From contig OZ245840.1 in assembly GCA_965228775.1 (NCBI GenBank), positions 3,782,001-3,846,000 on the forward strand: 64,000 bases of DNA, read 5' to 3'. Source of the DNA: JANQMY01 sp965228775. Its GTDB lineage: Bacteria; Pseudomonadota; Alphaproteobacteria; JANQMY01. Below are positions 8,032 to 16,606 of the stretch, one piece after another. Position 1 is the first letter of the stretch. Each line of letters begins with the position of its first letter. The translations under genes were made by a program, and so were the position numbers. The notes beneath the pieces were generated by a model, which saw nothing but the letters and a program-made list of their open reading frames with translations, was not told the DNA's origin and did not search any database.

Positions 8032-9924
8032 ATGCAGTTTCTCACACCAATGGTGGATTGGTTGGTGAAACAGAAAATCTCTATTGTCACGGCACTGACA
8101 GTGTCCATGGCAATTCTCGTTTTGCTTGGCGTGACTGCCATTTTGACCTTCGGTGGGTGGGGCCGTAACGGAAGCGACATCACGCTCGTCAAAAACCGCG
8201 CAACCGCCGAAGCAGACCTCGTGGTTGAGCGTACAATGGCGTTTATTCAGCCGCTCCAAAACCAACTGACCTTTCTTAAAGAGGAGGTGCGCGCAGGCCG
8301 GATAGATCTGTCTGATCTAGATGCCGTTCAAGCCACCCTTTCCGCGGCGATGAGCGCCGTGCCCCAGTCGCATATTGTCGGCGTTAGCATGCATCGCGGC
8401 ACCACCGTGCTGGTTGCCCGCAGTGAGAATGGTGGACTTGCGCCCCGATTTGATCCAGGCGTCTTTGGCGCGGACATCTGGAATCTCGAGGCTGATCCGT
8501 CTGGTATTGTCCTTGCGCCGCCGGTTTTCGATGCGATTTCCGGTGCCACTATTCTGCCTTTTGTCCGCCGTCTCGAAATCGACGAAGATAATCGCCTACA
8601 GGTGATTGTCGCCGCCAAAGTATCGGCGATATCCCAGTGGCTCACAGACGCAGCGGTTTCAAACGGCGATAGGGCATTCATTCTATATGGCTCTGACCGG
8701 GTTATCGCTCATCCGTGGGCCAACAATTTTACGCCAGACGAAGACGTCGCGAAGCGCTCGCCCTTGCCGCATGTGAGTGAAACCGCAGACCCTGTGCTGC
8801 TGGCGTTATGGCGCGATGAAACGGTGCCCGCATCGTTCAGGACGGATGACAGTTCAGCGGCAATTGCCTCGGAAAATAAGTATGTGTTTCGAAGTGCATC
8901 GCTTGAGACTGGCTCTATCCTCATTCCGATCATAGAACTCGGCGGTTTGGCCAAAGAACCTCTGCTGGTGTCGACATCCTTCCCCTTCGATGCTGCGGAA
9001 ATGTCCGCGGCCGGATCGGGTGGAACTTGGATAGCAAGTTTGGTGATGCTGGTCTTGTTTGGTGTGATTTTCGGGCTGGCTCGCTTCATAACTCAGCCGC
9101 TGGAAGGGCTTGCAGACATGGCACGCCAGGTGAGCCGGTTGCAACTGGAGAGTCTTCCACAGACGCCGCCCAGCATATTCAGGGAATTTAATGATACGGC
9201 CGATGCGTTTAAGACCATGACCGTGGGATTGGACTGGTTCCAATCCTATGTGCCGAGCGCGCTTGTCCGGAAACTGTTGCGTCAGGCGGACGACGGTCAG
9301 CTGCAGCCGGAAACGAAGTCGTTGACCATCATGTTTACAGATGTGGTGGGATTTACCCGTCTGTCGGAACAGATGGAGGCGCAAGACATTGTCGAGATGC
9401 TGAACGACCATTTCTCCCTTATCGGACAATGTATCGACCAGGAAGCCGGTACAATCGACAAATATATCGGCGATGGGATTATGGCGTTCTGGGGGGCGCC
9501 GGACCATCAACCGGATCACGCCATCCGTGCTGTGGAAGCAGCCGAAGCTATCGGTATCGCCCTCAAGGACAAGAACGAAATGCGCCGCGATTTGGGGCTA
9601 GAGCCGATTGCCGTGCGCATCGGGATTTTTACCGGGCATGTGTCCATCGGCAATATTGGCGCTCCGGGGCGCATCAACTATACGGTCATCGGTGATGCGG
9701 TGAACGCCGCTCAGCGCTTGGAGCGGCTTGGCGCAGGTTTCATGACGGAAGATGATGAGGCGATTATTTTGATCAGTGAAGAAACAATTTTGTCCATTGG
9801 CCGGAATGCATCTGGCCTGAATAAGCAAGTGCCAAAGGAACGGTTCGAATTTGTTGGCGAGCACACGCTTGAGGGCCGCATCGAACCGACCCGGGTCTAC
9901 AAGCTTGCCTCAGACGGCGCTTAA
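8032..9924 (+). CDS. membrane-bound class III adenylate cyclase with periplasmic sensor and HAMP domain
   Basis: 630 residues. One membrane helix lies near residues 18-45 (IVTALTVSMAILVLLGVTAIL), then a periplasmic cache-like sensor (about 55-325), a second helix (WIASLVMLVLFGVIFGLARFI, about 328-348), a HAMP segment and the catalytic domain (about 420-560). Metal-binding Asp residues are in FTDVVGFTRL (about 436) and YIGDGIMAFWG. The substrate Lys is in IDKYIGD and the transition-state Asn/Arg in GDAVNAAQRLE. It makes cAMP (the Lys favours ATP over GTP) in response to an external cue. The stop overlaps the convergent esterase stop by 4 bp. Confidence 0.9.
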   Translation: MQFLTPMVDWLVKQKISIVTALTVSMAILVLLGVTAILTFGGWGRNGSDITLVKNRATAEADLVVERTMAFIQPLQNQLTFLKEEVRAGRIDLSDLDAVQATLSAAMSAVPQSHIVGVSMHRGTTVLVARSENGGLAPRFDPGVFGADIWNLEADPSGIVLAPPVFDAISGATILPFVRRLEIDEDNRLQVIVAAKVSAISQWLTDAAVSNGDRAFILYGSDRVIAHPWANNFTPDEDVAKRSPLPHVSETADPVLLALWRDETVPASFRTDDSSAAIASENKYVFRSASLETGSILIPIIELGGLAKEPLLVSTSFPFDAAEMSAAGSGGTWIASLVMLVLFGVIFGLARFITQPLEGLADMARQVSRLQLESLPQTPPSIFREFNDTADAFKTMTVGLDWFQSYVPSALVRKLLRQADDGQLQPETKSLTIMFTDVVGFTRLSEQMEAQDIVEMLNDHFSLIGQCIDQEAGTIDKYIGDGIMAFWGAPDHQPDHAIRAVEAAEAIGIALKDKNEMRRDLGLEPIAVRIGIFTGHVSIGNIGAPGRINYTVIGDAVNAAQRLERLGAGFMTEDDEAIILISEETILSIGRNASGLNKQVPKERFEFVGEHTLEGRIEPTRVYKLASDGA

Positions 9925-10892
9925 TTATTGGCGCTTTTCTGTCTAGGAACGAAAGGGGTTACGGTCGATCCCGCCCCATCTTTACTGCGGACCGCTTGCG
10001 ATGTGCGCGAGGCAATGAAAGAGCCGATGCGTGAAATGGACCCCTTCGTTTCGGGTAGTGACGCATAGGCCTGAAAAACATGGGGCATGCCATCAAATAC
10101 TTCGACGCTGGCATTCACGCCGGCTGCATCCGCTTTGTCCGAAATACGGGTTGCATCATCCAGAAGCAATTCTTGACTGCCCACGTGAATTAACAACGGG
10201 GGAAGATTTTGAAAATCGCCAAACAAAGGCGATGCGAACGGGTTTGTCGGGTTTGTGTTCTTCAGATAGTGCCGCGCGCAAACAGCGAGATTGCGATAGG
10301 TCACTGTCGGATCCAATTTTGCCTTACGTAAAATAGACCAGCCCGACATGGAAAGATCCGTCCACGGCGAAAGTCCCACAACAGCTGCAGGCAGGGGCGC
10401 CCCGCCATCGCGCAAGGCCATGCAGGCGGACAAGGCCAAGCCACCGCCGGCGGAATCGCCGGCCATGACGATCCCCTGCGGGGACGTTCCTTTCCCCAGC
10501 AGCCAACGATAAGCGGAAATTGCATCGTCCAGAGCTGCCGGAAATGGATGCTCCGGAGCCAGACGATAGTCGATCACCAGGGCGCGAGCCCCTGCAGCCG
10601 ATGCAATGCGGGCCACCAGCGGGCGTCTTGCCTCTGCGGACCCGAAGCAGTACCCGCCGCCGTGGAAATAGAGGAGTACCCGATGGGACTCGATTGTAGA
10701 CGGGATCACCCATTCACCTTTTACCGACCCTAAGGAAACGGGTGTCACCTCAACATCATTTATGATCTTAGGGTTTTTGGCTGCGCGGTCTTCTTGCTGC
10801 CGGCGCGCAATGATTGGCGTATCGGGGTGCAAAGACCGCCCACGGGTGAACCTTAGTTGCAGGTTCAGTAGCTTGCTGCGCCAACTTGGCAT
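9921..10892 (-). CDS. alpha/beta hydrolase, hormone-sensitive-lipase family esterase
   Basis: 323 residues with the HSL-family HGGG oxyanion motif (LLYFHGGGYCFGSAEA, about residue 75), nucleophile elbow GDSAGGG (about 147) and the acid/His region near LIHVGSQELLLDDA and GMPHVFQAYA. These give a complete Ser-Asp-His triad. No signal peptide, so probably a cytosolic esterase/lipase acting on short or medium acyl esters. The C-terminal tail is variable and overlaps by 4 bp the end of the cyclase gene on the other strand. The start at 10892 precedes a conserved-looking N-terminal helix; its exact position is uncertain. Confidence 0.87.
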   Translation of the reverse strand: MPSWRSKLLNLQLRFTRGRSLHPDTPIIARRQQEDRAAKNPKIINDVEVTPVSLGSVKGEWVIPSTIESHRVLLYFHGGGYCFGSAEARRPLVARIASAAGARALVIDYRLAPEHPFPAALDDAISAYRWLLGKGTSPQGIVMAGDSAGGGLALSACMALRDGGAPLPAAVVGLSPWTDLSMSGWSILRKAKLDPTVTYRNLAVCARHYLKNTNPTNPFASPLFGDFQNLPPLLIHVGSQELLLDDATRISDKADAAGVNASVEVFDGMPHVFQAYASLPETKGSISRIGSFIASRTSQAVRSKDGAGSTVTPFVPRQKSANN

Positions 10893-11216
10893 TTGCCTGT
10901 CAATCCCATTCGGCGAAGGCCCTTTCGTTTTTCATAGAAAACGCAAAAGCGCCCTGTGCCTTTGTTTGGCATGTTTCCAGACGATGAACCTTTACAAATT
11001 CACCTGGAAACGCTGCAGGAAATCATTCGGGTGTAACGCGGCTTCTGCCTCGTGCCGTGCGTCGATCCGCACGTCCTCCACGACCAGTCACCCCCTAGAA
11101 CCCAAACCCAGATAACGGGACGAGTCTAGCATAGTCAAGGTGATCAGTGAGTAAATTCCTTGAGGCCTGTGACGGCCCAAAGCTGGCTGGAAAGCCTTAG
11201 CCGTATGCGGAATGTC
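10893..11216. other. Intergenic stretch without recognised gene
   Basis: About 320 bases between the esterase start and the hsp20 terminator. Reading frames here lack ribosome sites and show no protein family. I see no tRNA or RNA motif. It may hold the esterase promoter, but no clear -35/-10 pair stands out. Confidence 0.4.
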
Positions 11217-11243
11217 AAAAAGGAGCGCGCTTTCGCGCGCTCC
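11217..11243 (-). terminator. Rho-independent terminator of hsp20
   Basis: On the minus strand GGAGCGCGC - GAAA - GCGCGCTCC forms a 9-bp GC-rich stem with a GNRA tetraloop and is followed by TTTTT. It lies 23 bases after the hsp20 stop. A run of nine G (11251-11259, plus strand) sits between stop and hairpin. Confidence 0.85.
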
Positions 11244-11265
11244 CAGTGGTGGGGGGGGGAGGAGA

Positions 11266-11727
11266 TTAGGCTGCTTCTTTGTTCTCGATCACTTTTGTGC
11301 CGGAACTACCGTTAATCTCGATACGCCGTGGGCGCCTTTCTTCTGGGATCTCACGGACCAAATCCACATGCAGAAGGCCGTTTTCCAACGACGCATTGGT
11401 TACTTTCACGTGATCCGCCAGGTGGAACTCACGCTCAAAAGCGCGTCCGGCGATGCCACGGTGCAGGAACCGAGCTTTTTCGTCGGTGTCGCCTTGTTTG
11501 CCGGAGACTTTCAGCTTGTTCTCGCGAACTTCAATGTTGAGGTCATCAAGCCCAAAGCCGGCAACCGCGATAGAGATGCGGTAGGCATCTTCGCCCGTAA
11601 CTTCGATGTTGTATGGCGGATACGCACTCACAGACGCATCAAGCCGCGTTGCCGAATCCAAAAGGTCGAAAACGCGGTCAAAGCCAACTGTAGAGCGATA
11701 AAAAGGGGAAAAATCGAGTGTGCGCAT
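11266..11727 (-). CDS. ibpA: Hsp20 small heat-shock protein
   Basis: 153 residues from the ATG at 11727, which has a strong AGGAGGAT six bases upstream; a longer frame to 11811 would swallow the leader. The N-terminal MRTLDFSPFYRSTVGFDRVFDLL, the alpha-crystallin domain beginning YPPYNIEVTGEDAYRISIAVAGFG, the GIAGRAFEREFHLADHV segment and LENGLLHVDLVREIPEE with the IPxE-type tail place it in class A alphaproteobacterial IbpA/HspH proteins. It is an ATP-independent holdase in the cytosol. A sigma-32 promoter and a ROSE-type leader precede it, so it should be induced by heat both in transcription and translation. The I-x-I/V tail is present as RIEI. Confidence 0.93.
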   Translation of the reverse strand: MRTLDFSPFYRSTVGFDRVFDLLDSATRLDASVSAYPPYNIEVTGEDAYRISIAVAGFGLDDLNIEVRENKLKVSGKQGDTDEKARFLHRGIAGRAFEREFHLADHVKVTNASLENGLLHVDLVREIPEERRPRRIEINGSSGTKVIENKEAA

Positions 11728-11818
11728 TACACATCCTCCTATGAAGCGATATGTCAAAACGATCCGCCCAATGGGCCGGATCTCACGAAATGGCGGACCC
11801 ATAAGAGGCATCCGCTCC
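11728..11818 (-). promoter_or_regulatory. ROSE-type RNA thermometer in the hsp20 leader
   Basis: On the minus strand the leader ends TCGCT - TCAT - AGGAGGAT - GTGTA - ATG. The U(U/C)GCU box just before the Shine-Dalgarno is the defining element of ROSE thermometers, in which it pairs with the ribosome site and opens with heat. A further hairpin upstream is visible (GATCCG and CGGATC arms with CCC/GGG inside, 11775-11796). The 5' end at about 11818 is inferred from the promoter. Confidence 0.75.
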
Positions 11819-11824
11819 CAATTG

Positions 11825-11853
11825 ATATGGTAGGACTGCTACCGGTGTTCAAG
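11825..11853 (-). promoter_or_regulatory. sigma-32 (RpoH) promoter of hsp20
   Basis: On the minus strand: CTTGAA (11853-11848), 17-bp spacer, CCATAT (11830-11825). This fits the alphaproteobacterial RpoH consensus CTTGAA-N17-CYATNT. The -35 box lies inside the last codons of the upstream TRAP permease gene. Confidence 0.78.
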
Positions 11854-13929
11854 AGGGCGGGTTGGTTGAAAAAGCGCCGGCCCGTATAATGCGCCCACGA
11901 ATAAAAGCGCACCCAACAAGGTTAACGGCCATACGCCATGCGGCCACAATAGAAGAATTGCGGCGGCCAGGTACAAGGCCAGCCAAGGCAATGGTACGGG
12001 TTTGCCGAAGCCGCCCTGTAAGAGACCGGCAGCAGCGGCCAATCCCAATATGGCGGGGATGAAGATCAGCAGGGCGTCCCAACCACTTCCCCAAATGAGG
12101 GGCGTATATGCCATAAGCAAGGGCACGATGTAGAGGCCCTTGGCGTGTTTCCAAGCTGTTAAGCCTGTCGCCATGGGGCGGCTTCCCGCAATTCCGGCTG
12201 CGGCAAAAGCCGTCAGGCACACCGGGGGCGTGACATTTGAATCTTGGCTCAACCAGAAAATGATGAGATGCGCGGCCAGCAGCGTGCCGGTCAGAAGGGA
12301 AGCCGGCAAGATCGACTCCGCAACCAAACGATTCATGTCGGCAGGGATTGCTGCGGCTATTTCCGTAGCCTGACTAAATGTCATCGGATTTCCAAGTTGC
12401 CCCGCGAGTTCCGGCTGCGTCAAAAACAGAGAGGCTTGGAGCATATCGCTGGTGCCACCGGCGGCGATGGCGGAAACCAGTTGCTGATCCAAAATCAGTG
12501 TTTGGATGGCGGGGGCCGCCAATGTTGCCAAGACGACATAGGCTGCCGTTACCGGCAGACCCATCCCGAGAATTAGAGAGGCGATGGCCACCAATGTAAG
12601 GGTGACCAGTAGATTTCCGCCGGCCCAATTGGTGATCATCAGTGAAAATGTATTGCCCACACCCGTCGTGCTGATCACATTTACGACGATCCCGATCGCG
12701 ACCAACAGAACCGCCGTGCCGGCCATGGTCTTTGCGCCGGACTCCAACGCTTCGCGCACCGCCTGCAGGCCCATGGGGTGGGGCGTCAGCCATGAGGCGG
12801 CGACCACGATTCCAATGGCAAAGGCAGCTGCAAAGACCGGCGTAAAGCCAACCATCAGGAATCCGACAAGAGCGGCCAGTGGCAGCAAAAAGGGCCAACC
12901 TTCCGCCAAGCTGCGTAGAAGCGGCTTTGAGCGGTCGCCTGTGGGTTTGAGATCCAGCCGGACAGCTTCGATGCGTACGAAATAGGCAACGGACAGGAAA
13001 TAGAGAATGGCAGGCAGAAGAGCGGCTGCGATGATCGTCAGATAACTGACGCCGGTAAAGTTCGCCATGATGAAAGCGCCCGCCCCCATGACGGGCGGCA
13101 TCAGTTGACCGCCGGTAGATGCTGCCGCTTCCACGCCCGCAGCAAAACGCGGAGAAAAGCCGCTTTTACGCATCAATGGAATGGTAATGACGCCCGTTGC
13201 CACGGTGTTGGCGATGGCCGACCCGCTGACGGAGCCCATCATGCCGGAACTCACCACCGCCACGAATCCGGGCCCGCCCGTCGTGCGCCCGGCGGCGGAC
13301 TGAGCAAGGCCGACAATAAAGTCTCCCGCGCCGGACCTAACCAAGAAAGCGCCAAACAGAATGAACATGAACACATATGACCAAGAGATGGTCGCGATGG
13401 TTCCGAACATGCCATCCGAAGAGAAGTAGGCGCGGTAGAAAACGGTTTCCCAGCTGAGGCCCGCGAACTTGAAGATGCCTTCGATCTGCGGCCCCCATAA
13501 GGCGACATAGCTGAGGGAAATGATGATCAGTCCAGGGACGATCCAGCCCGTGGTGCGCCGGGTCAACTCGATGGCGAGCACAACGGCTGTGACGGCAAAA
13601 AACCAGTCATAGAGATTGAGGTTCACGCCCCGCTCATAGAGCGCGTCTTCCGCGACCATCAAATAGATGGCGCAGGCCAGCACAAGGGTGGCCAAAACGG
13701 CGTCGATTCCGAAACCAAGCTTCGCGATGCTCCCCGAAGCTTTCGGAAGAATTGGGTTTTGCAGGAAACATAAGGCGCCGAACATCCCGAAATGGAGGGC
13801 CGCGATCCATAGATCGGGCAAATTGCCGAACGTATTGAAGTAGAGGTGGGAAAGGGACGATGTTAGCGCGATAGCTGAGATCAGCCAGACCGGCGCAAGA
13901 CTGGAAGGGGTGCTTTGATCGGAAGCCAC
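11839..13929 (-). CDS. TRAP transporter permease, fused small and large subunits (TAXI type)
   Basis: 696 residues with many hydrophobic helices; the N-terminal part corresponds to the 4-helix small subunit and the rest to the DctM-like large subunit. Typical segments are GPGFVAVVSSGMMGSVSGSAIANTVATG, PPVMGAGAFIMANF and LGMGLPVTAAYVVLATLAAP. TRAP permeases use a sodium gradient to import a substrate handed over by a periplasmic binding protein. The binding-protein gene lies 16 bp upstream on the same strand, so this is a two-gene TAXI-TRAP operon. Substrate is unknown; the divergent malonyl-CoA decarboxylase hints at a dicarboxylate. Confidence 0.92.
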   Translation of the reverse strand: MASDQSTPSSLAPVWLISAIALTSSLSHLYFNTFGNLPDLWIAALHFGMFGALCFLQNPILPKASGSIAKLGFGIDAVLATLVLACAIYLMVAEDALYERGVNLNLYDWFFAVTAVVLAIELTRRTTGWIVPGLIIISLSYVALWGPQIEGIFKFAGLSWETVFYRAYFSSDGMFGTIATISWSYVFMFILFGAFLVRSGAGDFIVGLAQSAAGRTTGGPGFVAVVSSGMMGSVSGSAIANTVATGVITIPLMRKSGFSPRFAAGVEAAASTGGQLMPPVMGAGAFIMANFTGVSYLTIIAAALLPAILYFLSVAYFVRIEAVRLDLKPTGDRSKPLLRSLAEGWPFLLPLAALVGFLMVGFTPVFAAAFAIGIVVAASWLTPHPMGLQAVREALESGAKTMAGTAVLLVAIGIVVNVISTTGVGNTFSLMITNWAGGNLLVTLTLVAIASLILGMGLPVTAAYVVLATLAAPAIQTLILDQQLVSAIAAGGTSDMLQASLFLTQPELAGQLGNPMTFSQATEIAAAIPADMNRLVAESILPASLLTGTLLAAHLIIFWLSQDSNVTPPVCLTAFAAAGIAGSRPMATGLTAWKHAKGLYIVPLLMAYTPLIWGSGWDALLIFIPAILGLAAAAGLLQGGFGKPVPLPWLALYLAAAILLLWPHGVWPLTLLGALLFVGALYGPALFQPTRPLEHR

Positions 13930-13945
13930 AGCGTGCGAAGGGCCT

Positions 13946-15004
13946 TTATTCCGCCATTTCCGGTGCGGCGGGCAGCGTTATGTTCTTCTCTGTAAAGTAC
14001 CGGGCCGCCCCGTCGTGTAGCGGCAAGGGGAGGCCATTGAAAGCGGTTTCCAGCGAGATCGATTTCGTTGCCGGGTGGATATTGTTCAGAAACGGAAGGT
14101 TCTCGAAGATCGCTTTCGTGATTTCGTAGACATCATCCTCAGGAACATCCGCACGCACAGCCAACACATTCGGCATGGAGATAGAAGCAATATCCTCTGT
14201 CTGATTTGGATAGGTGCCGGCGGGAATGACAAAGCGGGAATAGATGTTGTAGGTGGCGTTTGCCTTTGCCAGATGATCGTCCGTAAAGCTCAGAATACGG
14301 ACTTTGCCGCTTAAGCTGGCATAGGCGCGGGTGACGGCACTCACCGGGATGCCAGCTGGAATGTTCATACCGGCGATCGTGCCATTCTGCAAGGCATCCG
14401 CACTGGGGCCGTATCCTTTGTATACCATCGTGAATGTATCGTCGGGTGGAATGCCGACGGCGTTTAACAGGAAGCGGCCAGACCCTTCCGCCCCCGAATT
14501 GCGCTTGCCGATCGAGAAGGATTGTCCTGACAGGCCTTGTAGATCGTCAATCGTGCCAGCGGACACAAAACGATCGCGAACCACGATGTGTTCCACATTT
14601 TGCCAAAGAGTTGTGATCGCCCGAAGATGCTCTTGCGGCCCGTCATTTTTGAGGGGGCCGGCGCCATCCGCCGCCCAGGCGGCATAGATGCCTTGGAGGA
14701 TAGCCAATTGAGCTTCTTGTTCCCGAAGAAGTTTAACGTTCTCAGCAGATCCGGCGGAGCTGATGGCCGAAAGCGAAATGCCGTTGACCGGTTGCAGTTT
14801 CACTTTGCTAAGAGTCGCAATCGCCACGCCCACTGGATAATAGGTGCCACCCGTGGTTGCCGTTGTCAGTATGTATGATTTGTCCGCGCTGGATGCAGGT
14901 CCGTTAAGGTTTGCCAGAAACAGGGCGGCTAAACCGATGACCGAAAACCGTGTGTGCCAAGTCTTTTTCACGCCAAATCCCACAAGCTGATTAAAGATTA
15001 ACAA
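13946..15004 (-). CDS. TAXI family TRAP transporter solute-binding protein
   Basis: 352 residues. An N-terminal signal peptide (hydrophobic FSVIGLAALFLANLNGPASSA) is followed by the mature start KSYILTTATTGGTYYPVGVAIATL, the defining TAXI substrate-binding motif. GSAENVKLLREQEAQLAILQG and KRNSGAEGSGRFLLNAVG complete the family pattern. It captures a small anionic solute in the periplasm and delivers it to the fused permease encoded 16 bp downstream. The gene stands back to back with the malonyl-CoA decarboxylase gene, about 100 bp away, so the two may share a control region. Confidence 0.92.
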   Translation of the reverse strand: MLIFNQLVGFGVKKTWHTRFSVIGLAALFLANLNGPASSADKSYILTTATTGGTYYPVGVAIATLSKVKLQPVNGISLSAISSAGSAENVKLLREQEAQLAILQGIYAAWAADGAGPLKNDGPQEHLRAITTLWQNVEHIVVRDRFVSAGTIDDLQGLSGQSFSIGKRNSGAEGSGRFLLNAVGIPPDDTFTMVYKGYGPSADALQNGTIAGMNIPAGIPVSAVTRAYASLSGKVRILSFTDDHLAKANATYNIYSRFVIPAGTYPNQTEDIASISMPNVLAVRADVPEDDVYEITKAIFENLPFLNNIHPATKSISLETAFNGLPLPLHDGAARYFTEKNITLPAAPEMAE

Positions 15005-15107
15005 GTCTTATCGTTTTCATACTGTGTTCACTCTCAAAGATCATCATTGAGGTGTCACAGGGATTGAATACCACACTTCCAGGGCTCATCTGTAGGCGCG
15101 AAATAGA

Positions 15108-16589
15108 GTGAGTAATATGAAGCCTGAACGAGATATGACCGATCAATCAGCCTCAGTCACCGAAGAGGTTGTTCCAAAACGCAGATTCCCAAGTTTTGCG
15201 CTGAGCGGCCGGGCCGTGGCGCGCGCTTTGGCGGAGCTGACCGGGACCGCCAGTAAGGAAGTGGCTGCGCAGGTCGATCCAGGTTTGCCGGACGAAGATA
15301 TCGAGCTCATGGCTCAGCGAATCGAAGACTGCCTCGCGGGCAAGGGCGGTGCCGTTTCCGCGCGTGCCAGCGCTGCGGATCTAGGCCGGGCGTATCTCAA
15401 GCTCACCATGGAAGGTAAGGCGCGATTCTTCGATCTTTTGCTGGAACGGTTTGGACCGAATTTGGATGCCATGCGCAAAGCGGCCGGCCAGCTCGCTGAG
15501 ATCGAAGATGAGCGCGATCTCACGGCTGCCGCTAATGAAATGCGCCGGGCATTGAACTCGCCCCGTATAGAATTGTTCAAACAGTTCAATAGTCTCGAGG
15601 AGGGCATCAAATTCCTCGTGGACATGCGGGCCGATTTGTTGGGGCTGCTGAGCGGCACGCCGGAATTCAGAACGATCAGCGATGAGTTGCGGGATCTTCT
15701 GGCCTCCTGGTTCGATATTGGCTTTCTGGATCTGCGGCAGATCACATGGGATGCGCCTGCTTCTTTGCTCGAAAAACTGGTTTCTTACGAAGCGGTTCAT
15801 GAAATCCGATCGTGGAATGATTTGAAGAACCGGCTGGATTCCGACCGCCGGTGCTATGCTTTCTTCCATCCGAACATGCCGTCAGAGCCTTTGATCTTTG
15901 TCGAGGTTGCTTTGGTGAATGGTATGGCGGGCGATGTGCAGGCTTTGCTTGACGAACATGCCCCGTCCGGCGATCCGGAAAATGCCGACGCCGCGATCTT
16001 TTACTCCATTTCGAATGCTCAGGCCGGTTTAGCGGGGGTTGCCTTTGGCAACTTCCTTATCAAACGTGTGGTGGATGTTCTTTCTCACGAATTGCCGAAC
16101 CTGAAGACATTCGCGACCCTTTCACCCATTCCCGGGTTCCGGCATTGGCTGGACAAGGCCATTGTTGGTCCCATGCCGCTGTTGAACGCCACCGAAGCGC
16201 AAGCGATCGGCACGCTCACCGGATCGCGCGAACCGGCGACGGCGTTGCTCAACTTCCTGGACGAAAATGAATGGCATGAAGACGCTGTGGCGTCTGGCGT
16301 CTTACAGCCAATCCTCATGCGCCTTGGCGCGCATTACCTGCTGAATGAGCGGCGGCCGTCAACACCGGCAGACCGCGTCAGGGATCCTGTGGGCCACTTC
16401 CACTTACTGAATGGCGCGCGGGTTGAGCGACTTAACTGGCTTGCGGACAGTTCCCAAAATGGCATGCAGCAGTCTGCGGGCATGATGGTGAACTATCTGT
16501 ACCGGGCTGGCGAAATCGACAGCAATCACGAGCGCTATAAAGGCAGCGGCCAAGTCATGTCATCGAATGCGGTGCGTGGACTTCTCTGA
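15108..16589 (+). CDS. malonyl-CoA decarboxylase
   Basis: 493 residues beginning at a GTG (15108); an ATG three codons later is an alternative. The N-terminal helical domain is followed by the GNAT-like catalytic domain with CYAFFHPNMPSEPLIFVEVALVNGMA, FYSISNAQAGLAGVAFGNFLIKRV, the conserved TLSPIPGFRHWLD (Ser and Pro-rich catalytic loop) and, near the end, DPVGHFHLLNGARVERLNWLAD with the catalytic His-Phe-His. It converts malonyl-CoA to acetyl-CoA and CO2 in the cytosol. The length fits bacterial MatA-like enzymes (about 460 residues) with a slightly long N-terminus. No malonyl-CoA synthetase gene is nearby. Confidence 0.92.
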   Translation: MSNMKPERDMTDQSASVTEEVVPKRRFPSFALSGRAVARALAELTGTASKEVAAQVDPGLPDEDIELMAQRIEDCLAGKGGAVSARASAADLGRAYLKLTMEGKARFFDLLLERFGPNLDAMRKAAGQLAEIEDERDLTAAANEMRRALNSPRIELFKQFNSLEEGIKFLVDMRADLLGLLSGTPEFRTISDELRDLLASWFDIGFLDLRQITWDAPASLLEKLVSYEAVHEIRSWNDLKNRLDSDRRCYAFFHPNMPSEPLIFVEVALVNGMAGDVQALLDEHAPSGDPENADAAIFYSISNAQAGLAGVAFGNFLIKRVVDVLSHELPNLKTFATLSPIPGFRHWLDKAIVGPMPLLNATEAQAIGTLTGSREPATALLNFLDENEWHEDAVASGVLQPILMRLGAHYLLNERRPSTPADRVRDPVGHFHLLNGARVERLNWLADSSQNGMQQSAGMMVNYLYRAGEIDSNHERYKGSGQVMSSNAVRGLL

Positions 16590-16606
16590 AGTTTTATTGG
16601 CGGTGA

